Assembly (NCBI RefSeq): GCF_014493765.1
Contig: NZ_JACTVJ010000023.1
Coordinates: 62,001 to 126,000, forward strand
Direction of reading: 5' to 3'
Origin: Streptomyces polyasparticus
Lineage (GTDB): Bacteria; Actinomycetota; Actinomycetes; Streptomycetales; Streptomycetaceae
Length of the DNA stretch: 64,000 bases
Shown here: positions 53,987-62,603 of the stretch, one piece after another
How the letters are laid out: each line of letters starts with the position of its first letter
Position numbering within the stretch: position 1 is the stretch's first letter
Position numbers and translations under genes: made by a program
Notes under the pieces: generated by a model
What the model saw: the letters and a program-made list of their open reading frames with translations, nothing else
Told to the model about the DNA's origin: nothing
Database searches by the model: none

Positions 53987-54005
53987 GTTAGGAAGGTTTC
54001 CTATC
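53987..54005. promoter_or_regulatory. CsnR operator
   Basis: GTTAGGAAGGTTTCCTATC is a near-perfect palindrome (TAGGAAxxxTTTCCTA core) 55 bp upstream of the csnR start. The form matches, from memory, the ROK operator found before chitosanase and csnR genes in Streptomyces. It is the only such site in the operon, so CsnR should control itself and all five downstream genes from here. Confidence 0.7.
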
Positions 54006-54092
54006 GCTTACGGCGAAGGTAGCAGCGCCGCTCCGGTATCCGTCAAGAGCTCGCACACGCTGGGAGACCAAGTCGTTATTGGCCGAGGTCCA

Positions 54093-54184
54093 GGGGGTGC
54101 AGGGGGCGGAGCCCCCGCGGGGGTTGCGCATCGGCTTTCACGGGGTGGCCCCGCTACGGGGGTGCAGGGGGCGGAGCCCCCGCG
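54093..54184. repeat. Two 27-bp hairpin repeats, 65 bp apart
   Basis: An identical 27-bp sequence at 54093-54119 and 54158-54184 contains the perfect hairpin GGGGGC-GGA-GCCCCC. Together with the stems just downstream it forms a chain of hairpins in the 435 bp between the csn promoter and the MscS gene. There is no gene in this gap. Confidence 0.75.
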
Positions 54185-54194
54185 AAGAGGGGAC

Positions 54195-54240
54195 TTGGGG
54201 CGAAGCCCCAAAACAAAAACCCCCTCCGTAAGGAGGGGGT
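54195..54240. terminator. Double hairpin terminator downstream of mscS
   Basis: Two perfect stems: TTGGGGC-GAA-GCCCCAA (54195-54211) and ACCCCCTCC-GTAA-GGAGGGGGT (54219-54240). They lie downstream of the minus-strand MscS gene and upstream of the csnR promoter, so they probably insulate the two units. Confidence 0.75.
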
Positions 54241-54253
54241 CCGGGAGCGCAGC

Positions 54254-54283
54254 CCCCGGTTTCGGGAAGGGGCGGGGTGGGGG
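54254..54283 (-). repeat. 30-bp dispersed intergenic repeat, second copy
   Basis: The reverse complement of this segment is identical to 18571-18600, 35 kb away. Both copies are in intergenic hairpin clusters next to gene 3' ends, so the sequence is a mobile or recurrent terminator-like element rather than part of a gene. Confidence 0.75.
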
Positions 54284-54365
54284 AGAAAGCCCGCCGCAGG
54301 CGCAACCGGCCCGCACCCCGGGCGACGAACCCAGCCCGCCCAGCCCAGCCCGCCCAGCCAACCCG

Positions 54366-55427
54366 CTACTTCGACATACTCGGCGGCGGAGCGAGAGGCG
54401 TAGCCGCCACCGACTGCGGAGACGTCGGCGACGCGTACGCGGACGGCGCCGCCACACCCGCCGCCGGGTCCGGACCGCCCTCGTCCTCGACGGCGAGCGG
54501 CACCCCGCCCACGATCCGGATGCCCGCCGCGTCGAAGGCCCGCTTGATCCGCCAGCGCAGCTCCCGCTCCACCCCGAGCGCCTTGCCCGGCATGGTCTTC
54601 GCGGAGATCCGTACGACCATCGAGTCCAGATACACGGCGTCGAGCCCGAGCACTTCCACCGGACCCCAGAGCCGCTCGTTCCAGGGCTCTTCCTTGGCCA
54701 TCTCCTCGCCGACCTCGACCAGCGTCGCCCGCACCTTGTCCAGGTCCTCGTCCGGCCGCACCGTCACATCGACCAGCGCCGTGGCCCAGCCCTGCGACAG
54801 GTTGCCGATCCGCTTGACCTCGCCGTTGCGCACGTACCAGATCTCGCCGTTGTCCCCGCGCAGCTTGGTGACCCTGAGGCCCACCTCGACGACCTCACCC
54901 GACGCCACACCCGCGTCGATCGAGTCACCGACCCCGTACTGGTCCTCGATGATCATGAAGACCCCGGACAGGAAGTCCGTCACCAGGTTGCGCGCACCGA
55001 AACCGAGCGCGACACCGGCGACACCCGCCGAGGCCAGCAGCGGCGCGAGATCGATCTCGAACGCGCCGAGGATCATCAGCGCCGCGGTCCCGAGGATCAC
55101 GAACGACGCCACGGAGCGCAGCACCGAACCGATCGCCTCGGACCGCTGCCGCCGCCGCTCGGCATTGACGAGCAGCCCGCCGAGCGCGGTGCCGTCGACG
55201 GCCTGGACGGTGCGGTTCATCCGCTCTATGAGCTTGGTGATCGCCTTGCGGACGAAATGCCGGAGCACGGTCGCGATCACCAGGATGAGCAGCACGCGCA
55301 GCCCGATGGAGAGCCACGTCGACCAGTTCTCCTCGACCCATCCGGCGGCGTTCTCCGCCGACTTCTGGGCGTCCTGGATCGTCGGTGGCGCGCTGGGATC
55401 TGCGGCCGCCAGTACGGACAAGAACAC
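54366..55427 (-). CDS. MscS-family mechanosensitive channel
   Basis: A protein of 353 aa. After a short outside N-terminus there are three membrane helices (LSIGLRVLLILVIATVLRHF; SVLRSVASFVILGTAALMIL; LAPLLASAGVAGVALGFGARNLV). The last is the pore-lining TM3 with Gly/Ala packing, followed by the beta domain (FMIIEDQYGVGDSI, YVRNGEVKRIGN). It releases solutes on hypo-osmotic shock. The C-terminal 45 residues are Pro/Ala/Ser-rich. The start at GTG 55427 is chosen because GGAGGT lies seven bases upstream; an outer GTG at 55442 would itself contain that site. Confidence 0.85.
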   Translation of the reverse strand: MFLSVLAAADPSAPPTIQDAQKSAENAAGWVEENWSTWLSIGLRVLLILVIATVLRHFVRKAITKLIERMNRTVQAVDGTALGGLLVNAERRRQRSEAIGSVLRSVASFVILGTAALMILGAFEIDLAPLLASAGVAGVALGFGARNLVTDFLSGVFMIIEDQYGVGDSIDAGVASGEVVEVGLRVTKLRGDNGEIWYVRNGEVKRIGNLSQGWATALVDVTVRPDEDLDKVRATLVEVGEEMAKEEPWNERLWGPVEVLGLDAVYLDSMVVRISAKTMPGKALGVERELRWRIKRAFDAAGIRIVGGVPLAVEDEGGPDPAAGVAAPSAYASPTSPQSVAATPLAPPPSMSK

Positions 55428-55695
55428 GGCAGGGACCTCCACGTATAGCGGTCTGCCCGCCGGACAGCGTCGGCGGTGTGCGCGGGCAGACCAATAACAC
55501 TAACGGGGCATTGCGCCTGGATCGTTGCCATGCAGAGGGGAGAGACGCTCCTCACCTGGGGATGTACAGAGTGTGGTCGAAAACACTCCGAGCCCGTTAC
55601 CGGGACATGGTGGCGCTTCGACCAGCCATGAGGGGAGACTGGCTACAGATCGTCCCGGCGCGAGCCACGCGCCGCCGGCGTATTAGGAGGCATCG

Positions 55696-56232
55696 GTGCC
55701 GCATGTCCTGGTCCTCAACGCGTCGTACGAGCCGCTCGGCGTCGTACCGCTCCGCCGCGCGCTCATCCTCGTCCTCGAGAACAAGGCCATGTGCCTCGAG
55801 GAATCCGGCGCGTTCCTGCACAGTGCGACCCGCACCATCCCAGCACCCAGCGTCGTCCGGCTGAAGCGCTTCGTCCGGGTCCCCTATCGGGGGCCCGTTC
55901 CGCTCACCCGGCGCGCTCTGTTCGCCCGAGACGGCGGACGCTGTGCTTACTGCGGTGGCGTCGCAACCAGCGTCGACCACGTGATCCCCAAAAGCCGCGG
56001 CGGTCGCCACGTCTGGGACAACGTGGTGGCGTCCTGCCGCCGCTGCAACCACGTCAAGGCGGACCGGCACCTCGTGGAGATCGGCTGGCGGCTGCGCCAC
56101 AAACCGGCTCCGCCCACCGGTCTCGCCTGGCGCATCATCGGCACCGGGCATAGGGACCCGCGCTGGCTGCCGTACCTGCAGCCATATGGCGCGGACGATG
56201 CGATGGCCCGGATCGACGGCATCTCTGCCTGA
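55696..56232 (+). CDS. HNH endonuclease-domain protein
   Basis: A protein of 178 aa. The HNH module runs from CAYCGG through SVDHVIPKSRGGRHVWDNVVASCRRCNHVKADR, with two CxxC zinc pairs and the catalytic His of DHVIP. The N-terminal half (LVLNASYEPLGVVPLRRALILVLENKA) is typical of the widespread stand-alone actinobacterial HNH proteins, which sit outside prophages and whose role is unknown. The GTG at 55696 has AGGAGG five bases upstream, a very strong site. Confidence 0.88.
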   Translation: MPHVLVLNASYEPLGVVPLRRALILVLENKAMCLEESGAFLHSATRTIPAPSVVRLKRFVRVPYRGPVPLTRRALFARDGGRCAYCGGVATSVDHVIPKSRGGRHVWDNVVASCRRCNHVKADRHLVEIGWRLRHKPAPPTGLAWRIIGTGHRDPRWLPYLQPYGADDAMARIDGISA

Positions 56233-56294
56233 TCTTCGATCCGGGCTTTTGTGTGCCCGCCTCCGGTACGGGGTGGGCACACACTCCTGTCCAT

Positions 56295-56338
56295 ACGGAG
56301 AGGGGGCGCCGCTCACATCGGCGGCGCCCCCTCTCCGT
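56295..56338. terminator. 18-bp stem bidirectional terminator
   Basis: ACGGAGAGGGGGCGCCGC (56295-56312) pairs exactly with 56321-56338 around an 8-nt loop, between the convergent HNH gene and ABC permease. Confidence 0.9.
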
Positions 56339-56354
56339 TCCCCCTCGGGCGAGG

Positions 56355-57779
56355 TCACTCGTACCGCAGCTCCCCCGGATGCACCGTGCGCCGCAGCAGC
56401 GGCAGCGTGGCGGCGACCGCGAGCAGGCACGCGCCGTACACCGCGAAGGGCACGAGCAGCGGAAGCAGCACCGGGAGCGAGATGCCCGTCTCCTGGTACC
56501 CGGCCATCAGCGAGTGGTAGTACGCGTAGATCGCGAATCCGCCGATGCCCGACAGGGCGACCGCGGGCGCGAGCGGCAGCGCCGTCTCCAGGAGCACCGA
56601 GCGCGCGAGCACCTTGTACGGCACACCCGCCGCGGCCTGCGCGGCGAGCGAACGGCGCCGGGTCACCAGGGACTCGGCGGTGCCGATCGCGAGGGCGAAG
56701 AGGCTGAAGCCGAGGGCGACGAGCACGGCGACGCCGAAGAGCGCGAAGCCGTTGTCGTAGAAGTCCTCGTCGCCGGGCGTGTAGTAGTCCGCGTTCACCA
56801 CTCCGTCGTGCACGATCCGCCAGATGCCCACGGCGCCGACCCCGACGACACCGGTCGCGAGCACTGACGCGTGCGTACGGGCGGCGGCCCAGGGGTCCTG
56901 CGCGAGCCGGCCCGCGGCGATGAGGACCGCGGGGCGTGCGGACGTCGCGAGCCTGCGCCCGGCCAGCTTGGCGAAGGCGCCCGAGGCGAGCACCGCCCCC
57001 GCGCCGACGAGCAGCACCAGGGCGAACGCGCCGATCGGCAGCAGGAGGGTGCCCGGATTGTTGCCGGCGACCACGACGGCGATCAGCGCGCCGACGACGA
57101 GCACCCCGCCCGCCGCGATCAGGAGCCGCGTGCCCCAGTCCTGTTCGGGCTTGACCCGCCGCAGCGTGCCGAGGGGCGAGGCCACCACGCGGCGCAGCGC
57201 GAACACCCCGGCGAGCGAGGTCAGTACGGGGATGCCGACCGGCACGACGGCCAGCGCGGCCAGCGCCGCGGGCTCGGGCAGATAGCCGCGCCCGGCGAGC
57301 ACCGCGACGCACAGGACCGAGGCGGCGGCCGACCCGAGCAGCGCGGCGAGCCCCGCTTCGAGTGCCATGATCCGTCGCACCTGGCGCGGTGTCGCACCCG
57401 TCAGGCGCAGCACGGCGAGACGCCGGTCGCGGTGCACGGCGCCGATCCGCGAGGACTGGCCGAGCAGGGCGATGACGGGGACAAGCAGGCCGAGCAGGGT
57501 CATCGCGATCCCCCGGCGCGTCCCCTGGCCTGCGAGCAGACTGCCGCTGATTCCGCCGTCGAGCCCGCTGGAGGGCTCCACGTACGCCATGAGCGTGATC
57601 GCCGTGACCGCGAGCCCCGTCGCGAGCCCGGCGCACAGCGCGGTGAGCCCGAGCCGCCACCACTCGCGCCGGTCGGAGCCGCTCTGCAGCATCCAGGCGA
57701 TCCGCAGATCGGTCCGCCAGGACCGCCGGGTGTTCGCTGCCGGGCGAGTGGCGGCGGGGGCCATGGTGGAGGCCGTCAT
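56355..57779 (-). CDS. FtsX-like ABC transporter permease
   Basis: A protein of 474 aa with about ten hydrophobic segments and an FtsX/MacB-type core: LGLTALCAGLATGLAVTAITL, LAVLRLTGATPRQVRRIMALE (the cytoplasmic coupling helix) and a C-terminal core with RRRSLAAQAAAGVPYKVLARSVLLE. Outside domains are short, unlike permeases A-C. It works with the ATPase encoded immediately upstream, whose stop overlaps this ATG (TGATG). It is probably an efflux system for a peptide or antibiotic under PadR control. Confidence 0.82.
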   Translation of the reverse strand: MTASTMAPAATRPAANTRRSWRTDLRIAWMLQSGSDRREWWRLGLTALCAGLATGLAVTAITLMAYVEPSSGLDGGISGSLLAGQGTRRGIAMTLLGLLVPVIALLGQSSRIGAVHRDRRLAVLRLTGATPRQVRRIMALEAGLAALLGSAAASVLCVAVLAGRGYLPEPAALAALAVVPVGIPVLTSLAGVFALRRVVASPLGTLRRVKPEQDWGTRLLIAAGGVLVVGALIAVVVAGNNPGTLLLPIGAFALVLLVGAGAVLASGAFAKLAGRRLATSARPAVLIAAGRLAQDPWAAARTHASVLATGVVGVGAVGIWRIVHDGVVNADYYTPGDEDFYDNGFALFGVAVLVALGFSLFALAIGTAESLVTRRRSLAAQAAAGVPYKVLARSVLLETALPLAPAVALSGIGGFAIYAYYHSLMAGYQETGISLPVLLPLLVPFAVYGACLLAVAATLPLLRRTVHPGELRYE

Positions 57780-58537
57780 CACGCACGCTCCTCTTCGGAG
57801 GCGGAGGCGGAGGCAGACGCGGAGACGGAGGCAGACGCGGACACCGGCGCGAACCCCGGCGCGCCGACCACCTTCCCGTCCCTGAGCTGCACCTCGCGGT
57901 CCGCGTACGCCGCCACCTGCGCGTCATGCGTGACCAGGACGACCGCCGTGCCGGTCTCGCGCGCGGCATGCACCAAGGCCGTCATGGTCTGCTCGGCCGC
58001 GAGCGAGTCGAGCGCACCGGTCGGCTCGTCCGCGAACACGATCCGTGCTCCGGTCGCCAACGCCCGTGCCAGAGCGACCCGTTGGGCCTGGCCCCCGCTC
58101 AACTGGCCGGGGCGCGCGGTCACCTGGCCGAGCGCGCCGAACCTCTCCAGCCACTCCCCGGCCTTCGCGTGCGCGTCCGGGCGGCTCGCCCCCGCGAGCA
58201 GCAGCGGCAGCGAGACATTGTCGAGGACCGTCAGCTCCGGGATGAGCTGGGCGAACTGGAAGACCACCCCGAACTCGGTGCGCCGCAGCAGGCTGCGCTC
58301 GTCCTCGGACATCCGGTCCACGCGCCGCCGGTCGTAGACCACCGCGCCGTCGTCCGGCCGCACGATCCCCGCGAGGCAGTGCAGGAGCGTGGACTTGCCG
58401 CTGCCGCTCGCGCCCGTGAGGGCGAGGATCTCGCCCTCGGCGAGCTCGACGGACGCGCCGCGCAACGCTTCCGCGCGGCCGTAGGACTTGTACAGCTCGC
58501 GTGCGGCGAGCAGCGGCGTTCCCCCGTGGGTACTCAT
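57779..58537 (-). CDS. ABC transporter ATPase
   Basis: A protein of 252 aa: Walker A GASGSGKST, Q-loop VFQF, LSGGQAQR, FADEPTGALDS and THD, LolD/MacB class. The last 25 residues are a repetitive Ser/Ala/Val tail ending in EEERA, encoded by imperfect six-base repeats (57790-57845). The ATG at 58537 overlaps the PadR stop (ATGA), so the three genes PadR-ATPase-permease are translationally linked. Confidence 0.88.
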   Translation of the reverse strand: MSTHGGTPLLAARELYKSYGRAEALRGASVELAEGEILALTGASGSGKSTLLHCLAGIVRPDDGAVVYDRRRVDRMSEDERSLLRRTEFGVVFQFAQLIPELTVLDNVSLPLLLAGASRPDAHAKAGEWLERFGALGQVTARPGQLSGGQAQRVALARALATGARIVFADEPTGALDSLAAEQTMTALVHAARETGTAVVLVTHDAQVAAYADREVQLRDGKVVGAPGFAPVSASASVSASASASASEEERA

Positions 58538-59082
58538 GCGGTGTTGATCTCCTCGGTCAGGGCGGCGAGCCGGCCCGCGGTGGTGTTCATCCAGCGCAGA
58601 TCGGCATCGAGATGGTTCAGGGCGTAGTCGGCGGACAGGACGGTCGCGAGGTCGGTGCCGGGCGCCGTCTTCAGCGCGGTCAGCTCCCGCATGCGCGCCA
58701 TGTGGGCGGCGCGCTGCTCGCGCAGATACGCGGCGGGGTCGGCGCTCTCGCCGGACGCGGCCACCAGGGTGGCGACCACGACCTTGGCGAAGATCTCGTT
58801 GGTCACGAAGGGGGCGGGCGGGGTGATCTCGCCCAGCCACTGGGCGAGTTCGACGGAGCCCTTGTCGGTGGCGCGGTAGCGGGTGCGTTCCGGTCCGCCG
58901 TCCGCGTCGGTGCCGTCCACCTCCGCGAGCCCGTCCCGCACCAGCCGCTGCAGCGTCGTATAGACCTGCCCGTAGGCGAGCGGGCGCGCCTGCGGGAAGC
59001 GCTCGTCATGGCGGCGCTTGAGGTCGTAACCGTGGCTCGGACCTGCGGCGAGCAGGCCGAGCACGATGTGGCGGGTGCTCAT
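58534..59082 (-). CDS. PadR-family transcriptional regulator
   Basis: A protein of 182 aa. The N-terminal winged helix (HIVLGLLAAGPSHGYDLKRRHDERF, then YGQVYTTLQRLVRDGLAEV and RYRATDKG) is typical of PadR. The C-terminal half is a helical dimerisation region (Vir-like). The start at ATG 59082 gives the family N-terminus; no Shine-Dalgarno precedes it, so a leaderless transcript is likely. It heads an ABC efflux operon and should repress it until a ligand binds. Confidence 0.87.
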   Translation of the reverse strand: MSTRHIVLGLLAAGPSHGYDLKRRHDERFPQARPLAYGQVYTTLQRLVRDGLAEVDGTDADGGPERTRYRATDKGSVELAQWLGEITPPAPFVTNEIFAKVVVATLVAASGESADPAAYLREQRAAHMARMRELTALKTAPGTDLATVLSADYALNHLDADLRWMNTTAGRLAALTEEINTA

Positions 59083-59091
59083 GGAGATCAC

Positions 59092-59120
59092 TATGCACTG
59101 GGTATATGTACTGAGTGAAT
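59092..59120. promoter_or_regulatory. Candidate PadR operator / promoter
   Basis: An A/T-richer patch immediately upstream of padR contains two related blocks, CACTGGGTA and TACTGAGTG, with TATATGTA between them. Its position over the expected -10 region of a leaderless transcript fits autorepression. Confidence 0.35.
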
Positions 59121-59194
59121 AGCGGGCCGCGAAGAGCCGGGAAGTGGTAGGTCACCTTCCGTTTCTGGTGGGCGGAGGCCTTCCGTCCCGCGGC

Positions 59195-62100
59195 CTACTC
59201 CGCGACCGCGTACGCCTCCACCGACCACAGCGAAACCCCGTACTCGGTGGCCCGCTTGTCCGTCTGCACCCGCACGAAGCGCACCTCGCGCGCGTCGAGC
59301 CCGACCGCCTCGCGCCCGCCACGGCCGTCCCGTACGGTCGCCGCCGTGCGCCAGACGCGGCCGTCGGAGGAGACCTGCACCCGGTAGCGGGACGGATGGG
59401 CGTCCTGCCACGACAGGACGACCCGGCCGAGCCGTACCGGTGTCGCGAACTCCGTCTGCCACCAAGCGCCGTCCTCGGCGGGCGAGGACCAACGGGTGCG
59501 CGGGTCACCGTCGTTGGCTGCCGAGGCCGGGAAGTCCGGTGTCTCGTCCGCGGAGGACGAGGCCTTCCCGGAGCGCGCCAGATCCGGCCCGGACACGGGG
59601 GGATTGGCGCGCACCGTCAGGGTCCGCGTCTGCGATCCGAAGTGCACGGGGATCTCGTACGTCCCCGAAGGGGTGCCCGCCGGCACCGTGATCTCCACCG
59701 GCACGTCCACCTCGGTGCCGCGCGGCAGCGTGGACTCGCGCGGTGTGCGCACCTCGATCCCGGCGGGCGGCTCGGCCGTGACCCGGCCGCGTACCGCGTC
59801 CGGGCGCTGGGCGGTGAGGCGGGCGGCGATGCGCTGCGGGGCGCCGCCGGTCTCCACGTCCACCTCGGTACGCGAGAGCTTCAGCCAGGCATCGGGGCCG
59901 TCCGCGTACCAGGGGACGATGTGCTCCACCCGGCCCCGCTCGCCCTGCCAGAGCACGCGCAGGGCGTCCACCCGTTCACCGGACGGGCCCGGGGCCTCCG
60001 TCCAGCCGCTCTCCGAGATCGCGCCGAGCGAGCGCCAGCCCTTGCCGGGTACGTGCGCCTGCAGCGTGCCGCGCGCACCCGGCACCGTCATCACCGAGAC
60101 CCTGTCGACGGGGCGGGGGCGGGGGAGGTTCAGCGTCTCCCGGTCGGAGCCGCGAGAGCCGGGGGAGTCCCCGGAGTCACCGGAGTTACGGGAGTCGTGC
60201 AGGTCGCGCGAGCCTTCGGGTGCCGCGGAGCTGCCGGAGTCCTCCGGGTGGTCCGACCGGTCCGAGGGCGCTTCGTCCTTCGCGTCCTTGCGTACGGCGG
60301 CACGGCCGGCCCCCGTCCAGGCCGCGGCCTCCTCCTGCACCCGGTCGAGGAACGCGTCGAGCACGCCCTCGCCGACCGTCGCCTTCCGGGACCCCAGGGC
60401 CGCGCGCAGGGAGTCGAGCCGTCGCGTCGAGCGCCAGGCCTCCTCGCCCTGGCCGCGCGCTTGCGCGAGCAGCACCTCGACGGCCAGCTCGCCCGCCTCG
60501 CCGTAACGCCCCAACTGCTCGGTCCACGGCCGCACTTCCTGCCCGAGATCCGTGCCGTCGAGCCGGCCGGGCGTCTGGCGCATGACGGCGAAGGCCTCGG
60601 TGAGCCGGCGTCCGGCCTCGTCCAGGCGTGTGCTGTCCGTCGCGGACGTGGCGCGCGCGGTGAAGAACTCCTCGATCAGCGGCCGCAGATACGCCGACTC
60701 CCGTGCGCCGAGCACGGACGAGGCGTCATGGCCCGCGAGCGCGGCGACGGCCTCGCGCGTCTTCGGGTCGGGGCCCGCGAGGTCCGCGATCGCCGCACGC
60801 CAGGACTCGCCGGGCTGGTAACCCCTCGGGTTCCAGGCGTAGTCGGCCGCCGTGAACAGCGGGATGCGCGAGGCCGTCGGCTGCTGCATCGCATTGGCGA
60901 GCAGCGCCGCCGAACCGGTGGCGACCGCGGGCTCGCGCCCGGTGTACGGGCCGAGGAAGATCCGGTCCTCGGCGTAGTCGTTGACCGGATAGTTGTCCAT
61001 GGTCACCAGGTCGTGGCCGCCGAACGCCCTTCGTGCGCCCGACAGTTCACTCCCGGTGATCTTCTTCGGTACGACGCCGACGCCGGTCCAGGCGACCTGC
61101 ACCCCGTCGTTCAGCTGCTTCGCGAGCCGCTTGCGGTAGGCGGTCGAACCCTCCTGGTAGTACTCGGTGGGCATCAGCGTCAGCGGGGGAGCCGAGGGAT
61201 GCCTCGCGGCCAGGTGCTTCGCGACCGCGTTCGCCACGCGCGCCTGCGCCTCGGCCGCCGCCTCGGGCCCGGAGCCGAAGGTCTCGGCGTCCTGGTCGCA
61301 GTGCCATTCGCTGTACGAGACGTCCTGGAAGTGGAGTTGGAAGGCGCGGGCGCCGAGCGCCCACATCGCGTCGATCTTCTTGACGAGCGCCTTCAGATCG
61401 TCGTCCGAGGACAGACACATCGCCTGCCCGGGCGCGACCGCCCAGCCGAGCGTCACATGGTTGGCCCGGGCGCGCTCGGCCAGCTTCCTGAACTCCGCGC
61501 GCTGCGCCGCCGGATAGGGCTCGCGCCACTTCGCCTGGCGGTAGAGGTCGTCGCCGGGCGCGTACACGTAACGGTTCTGCTTGGTGCGGCCCATGAAGTC
61601 CAGCTGCTCCAGGCGCTCCTGCGTGGTCCACGGGGTGCCGTAGAAGCCCTCGGTGGTGCCGCGCACCGCGGAAGCCGGCCAGTCCCGTACGCGTACGCCC
61701 GCGAACGAGCCGTCCGCGGCGAGCTGCCGCAGCGTCTGTACGGCGTGGAAGAGACCGTCCCCGCCGATGCCCGCCAGTGCCACCGTGTCCCGGCCCTCGA
61801 CCCGGCCGACGCCGATGCGGTAGCCGCCGGAGGGCAGATCGCCGCGCCCGGCCACCTTCAGTGCACTGAGCGCCGCGTCCGTGCCCGCGCGGGCCGTCCT
61901 CGTGTGCAGGGTCGCCGGGCTGGTGCGGGCCGGCTCCTGTCCCGCGCGGACGAGGAGGCCGGGACCGGTAGCCTCGGCCGCGTCGGTCACCTCCGTGATC
62001 TGCCGCGCGCCGGCGTCCCGCAGCAGGGTGCGCAGGGCCTCGATCGCATACGGATCGGCCGCTTCGTCCGCGAGCAGGAACACCCGCTCGCCCACTGGCA

Positions 62101-62290
62101 CGGCGCCCGAGGAGGGCAGCAGCGAATGCGGGCGGGGATACACGGAGGGGAGCGTCGCCTCGGTCTCGCGGTTGGGCGCGGTCAGACCCGGCCCGGGCGG
62201 ATCGGCATACGCCCCGGGGGCACCGCCGATGAGACCGCCGATGACCGCGGCGGCGAGCGCTGCCGCGCGCTTACGACCCCGGACCTGCAC
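59195..62290 (-). CDS. Secreted GH84 beta-N-acetylglucosaminidase / hyaluronidase-like enzyme
   Basis: A protein of 1031 aa. It has a signal peptide (RKRAAALAAAVIGGLIGGAPGAYA), an N-terminal GH20b-like domain (about 45-205), then the GH84 barrel starting at GTTEGFYGTPW (211-221). The catalytic doublet, normally Asp-Asp, reads Gln322-Asp323 (LHFQDVSYSEWHC). A helical domain follows, then an acidic Ser/Asp linker (about residue 680), an NEW3-like beta domain (EPPAGIEVRTPRESTLPRG) and a C-terminal F5/8-type (CBM32) module (DGDPRTRWSSPAEDGAWWQT). The start at GTG 62290 places the signal peptide correctly. It probably trims GlcNAc-containing glycans outside the cell; activity is uncertain because of the doublet. 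Confidence 0.82.
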   Translation of the reverse strand: MQVRGRKRAAALAAAVIGGLIGGAPGAYADPPGPGLTAPNRETEATLPSVYPRPHSLLPSSGAVPVGERVFLLADEAADPYAIEALRTLLRDAGARQITEVTDAAEATGPGLLVRAGQEPARTSPATLHTRTARAGTDAALSALKVAGRGDLPSGGYRIGVGRVEGRDTVALAGIGGDGLFHAVQTLRQLAADGSFAGVRVRDWPASAVRGTTEGFYGTPWTTQERLEQLDFMGRTKQNRYVYAPGDDLYRQAKWREPYPAAQRAEFRKLAERARANHVTLGWAVAPGQAMCLSSDDDLKALVKKIDAMWALGARAFQLHFQDVSYSEWHCDQDAETFGSGPEAAAEAQARVANAVAKHLAARHPSAPPLTLMPTEYYQEGSTAYRKRLAKQLNDGVQVAWTGVGVVPKKITGSELSGARRAFGGHDLVTMDNYPVNDYAEDRIFLGPYTGREPAVATGSAALLANAMQQPTASRIPLFTAADYAWNPRGYQPGESWRAAIADLAGPDPKTREAVAALAGHDASSVLGARESAYLRPLIEEFFTARATSATDSTRLDEAGRRLTEAFAVMRQTPGRLDGTDLGQEVRPWTEQLGRYGEAGELAVEVLLAQARGQGEEAWRSTRRLDSLRAALGSRKATVGEGVLDAFLDRVQEEAAAWTGAGRAAVRKDAKDEAPSDRSDHPEDSGSSAAPEGSRDLHDSRNSGDSGDSPGSRGSDRETLNLPRPRPVDRVSVMTVPGARGTLQAHVPGKGWRSLGAISESGWTEAPGPSGERVDALRVLWQGERGRVEHIVPWYADGPDAWLKLSRTEVDVETGGAPQRIAARLTAQRPDAVRGRVTAEPPAGIEVRTPRESTLPRGTEVDVPVEITVPAGTPSGTYEIPVHFGSQTRTLTVRANPPVSGPDLARSGKASSSADETPDFPASAANDGDPRTRWSSPAEDGAWWQTEFATPVRLGRVVLSWQDAHPSRYRVQVSSDGRVWRTAATVRDGRGGREAVGLDAREVRFVRVQTDKRATEYGVSLWSVEAYAVAE

Positions 62291-62603
62291 GGCTTCTTCC
62301 GCCCTTCTCCTTGGTTCCCACACGCCTCGCAAAGCCGTTCTCCACAGCCCTCGACGCGGGGATTCCGGATGGTGTCGAGCCCACCACCGCGGTGGTGACA
62401 GTGTCAATGCGCGTGGCCATTGTGCCGGTTTTGCCCCGCCGGGAATTTCCGTTCTGTCGCAGCCGGCGTCCGCGCTCTGGTCAACTCGCCGCCCGTCCGC
62501 AGAATGTGAGCATCGACACGTTCGACGCATGGCGCCACAAGCGGTGGGTAGGGCTGAACGTCTGCCGATCACACCGATCGACCCCCATTCGAGGAGGCCC
62601 TGG

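Noticed and set aside
59144-62398. Plus-strand open frame of over 1000 codons across the GH84 gene
   Set aside because: Typical antisense shadow in high-GC DNA; the minus strand has clear GH84 and CBM32 motifs.
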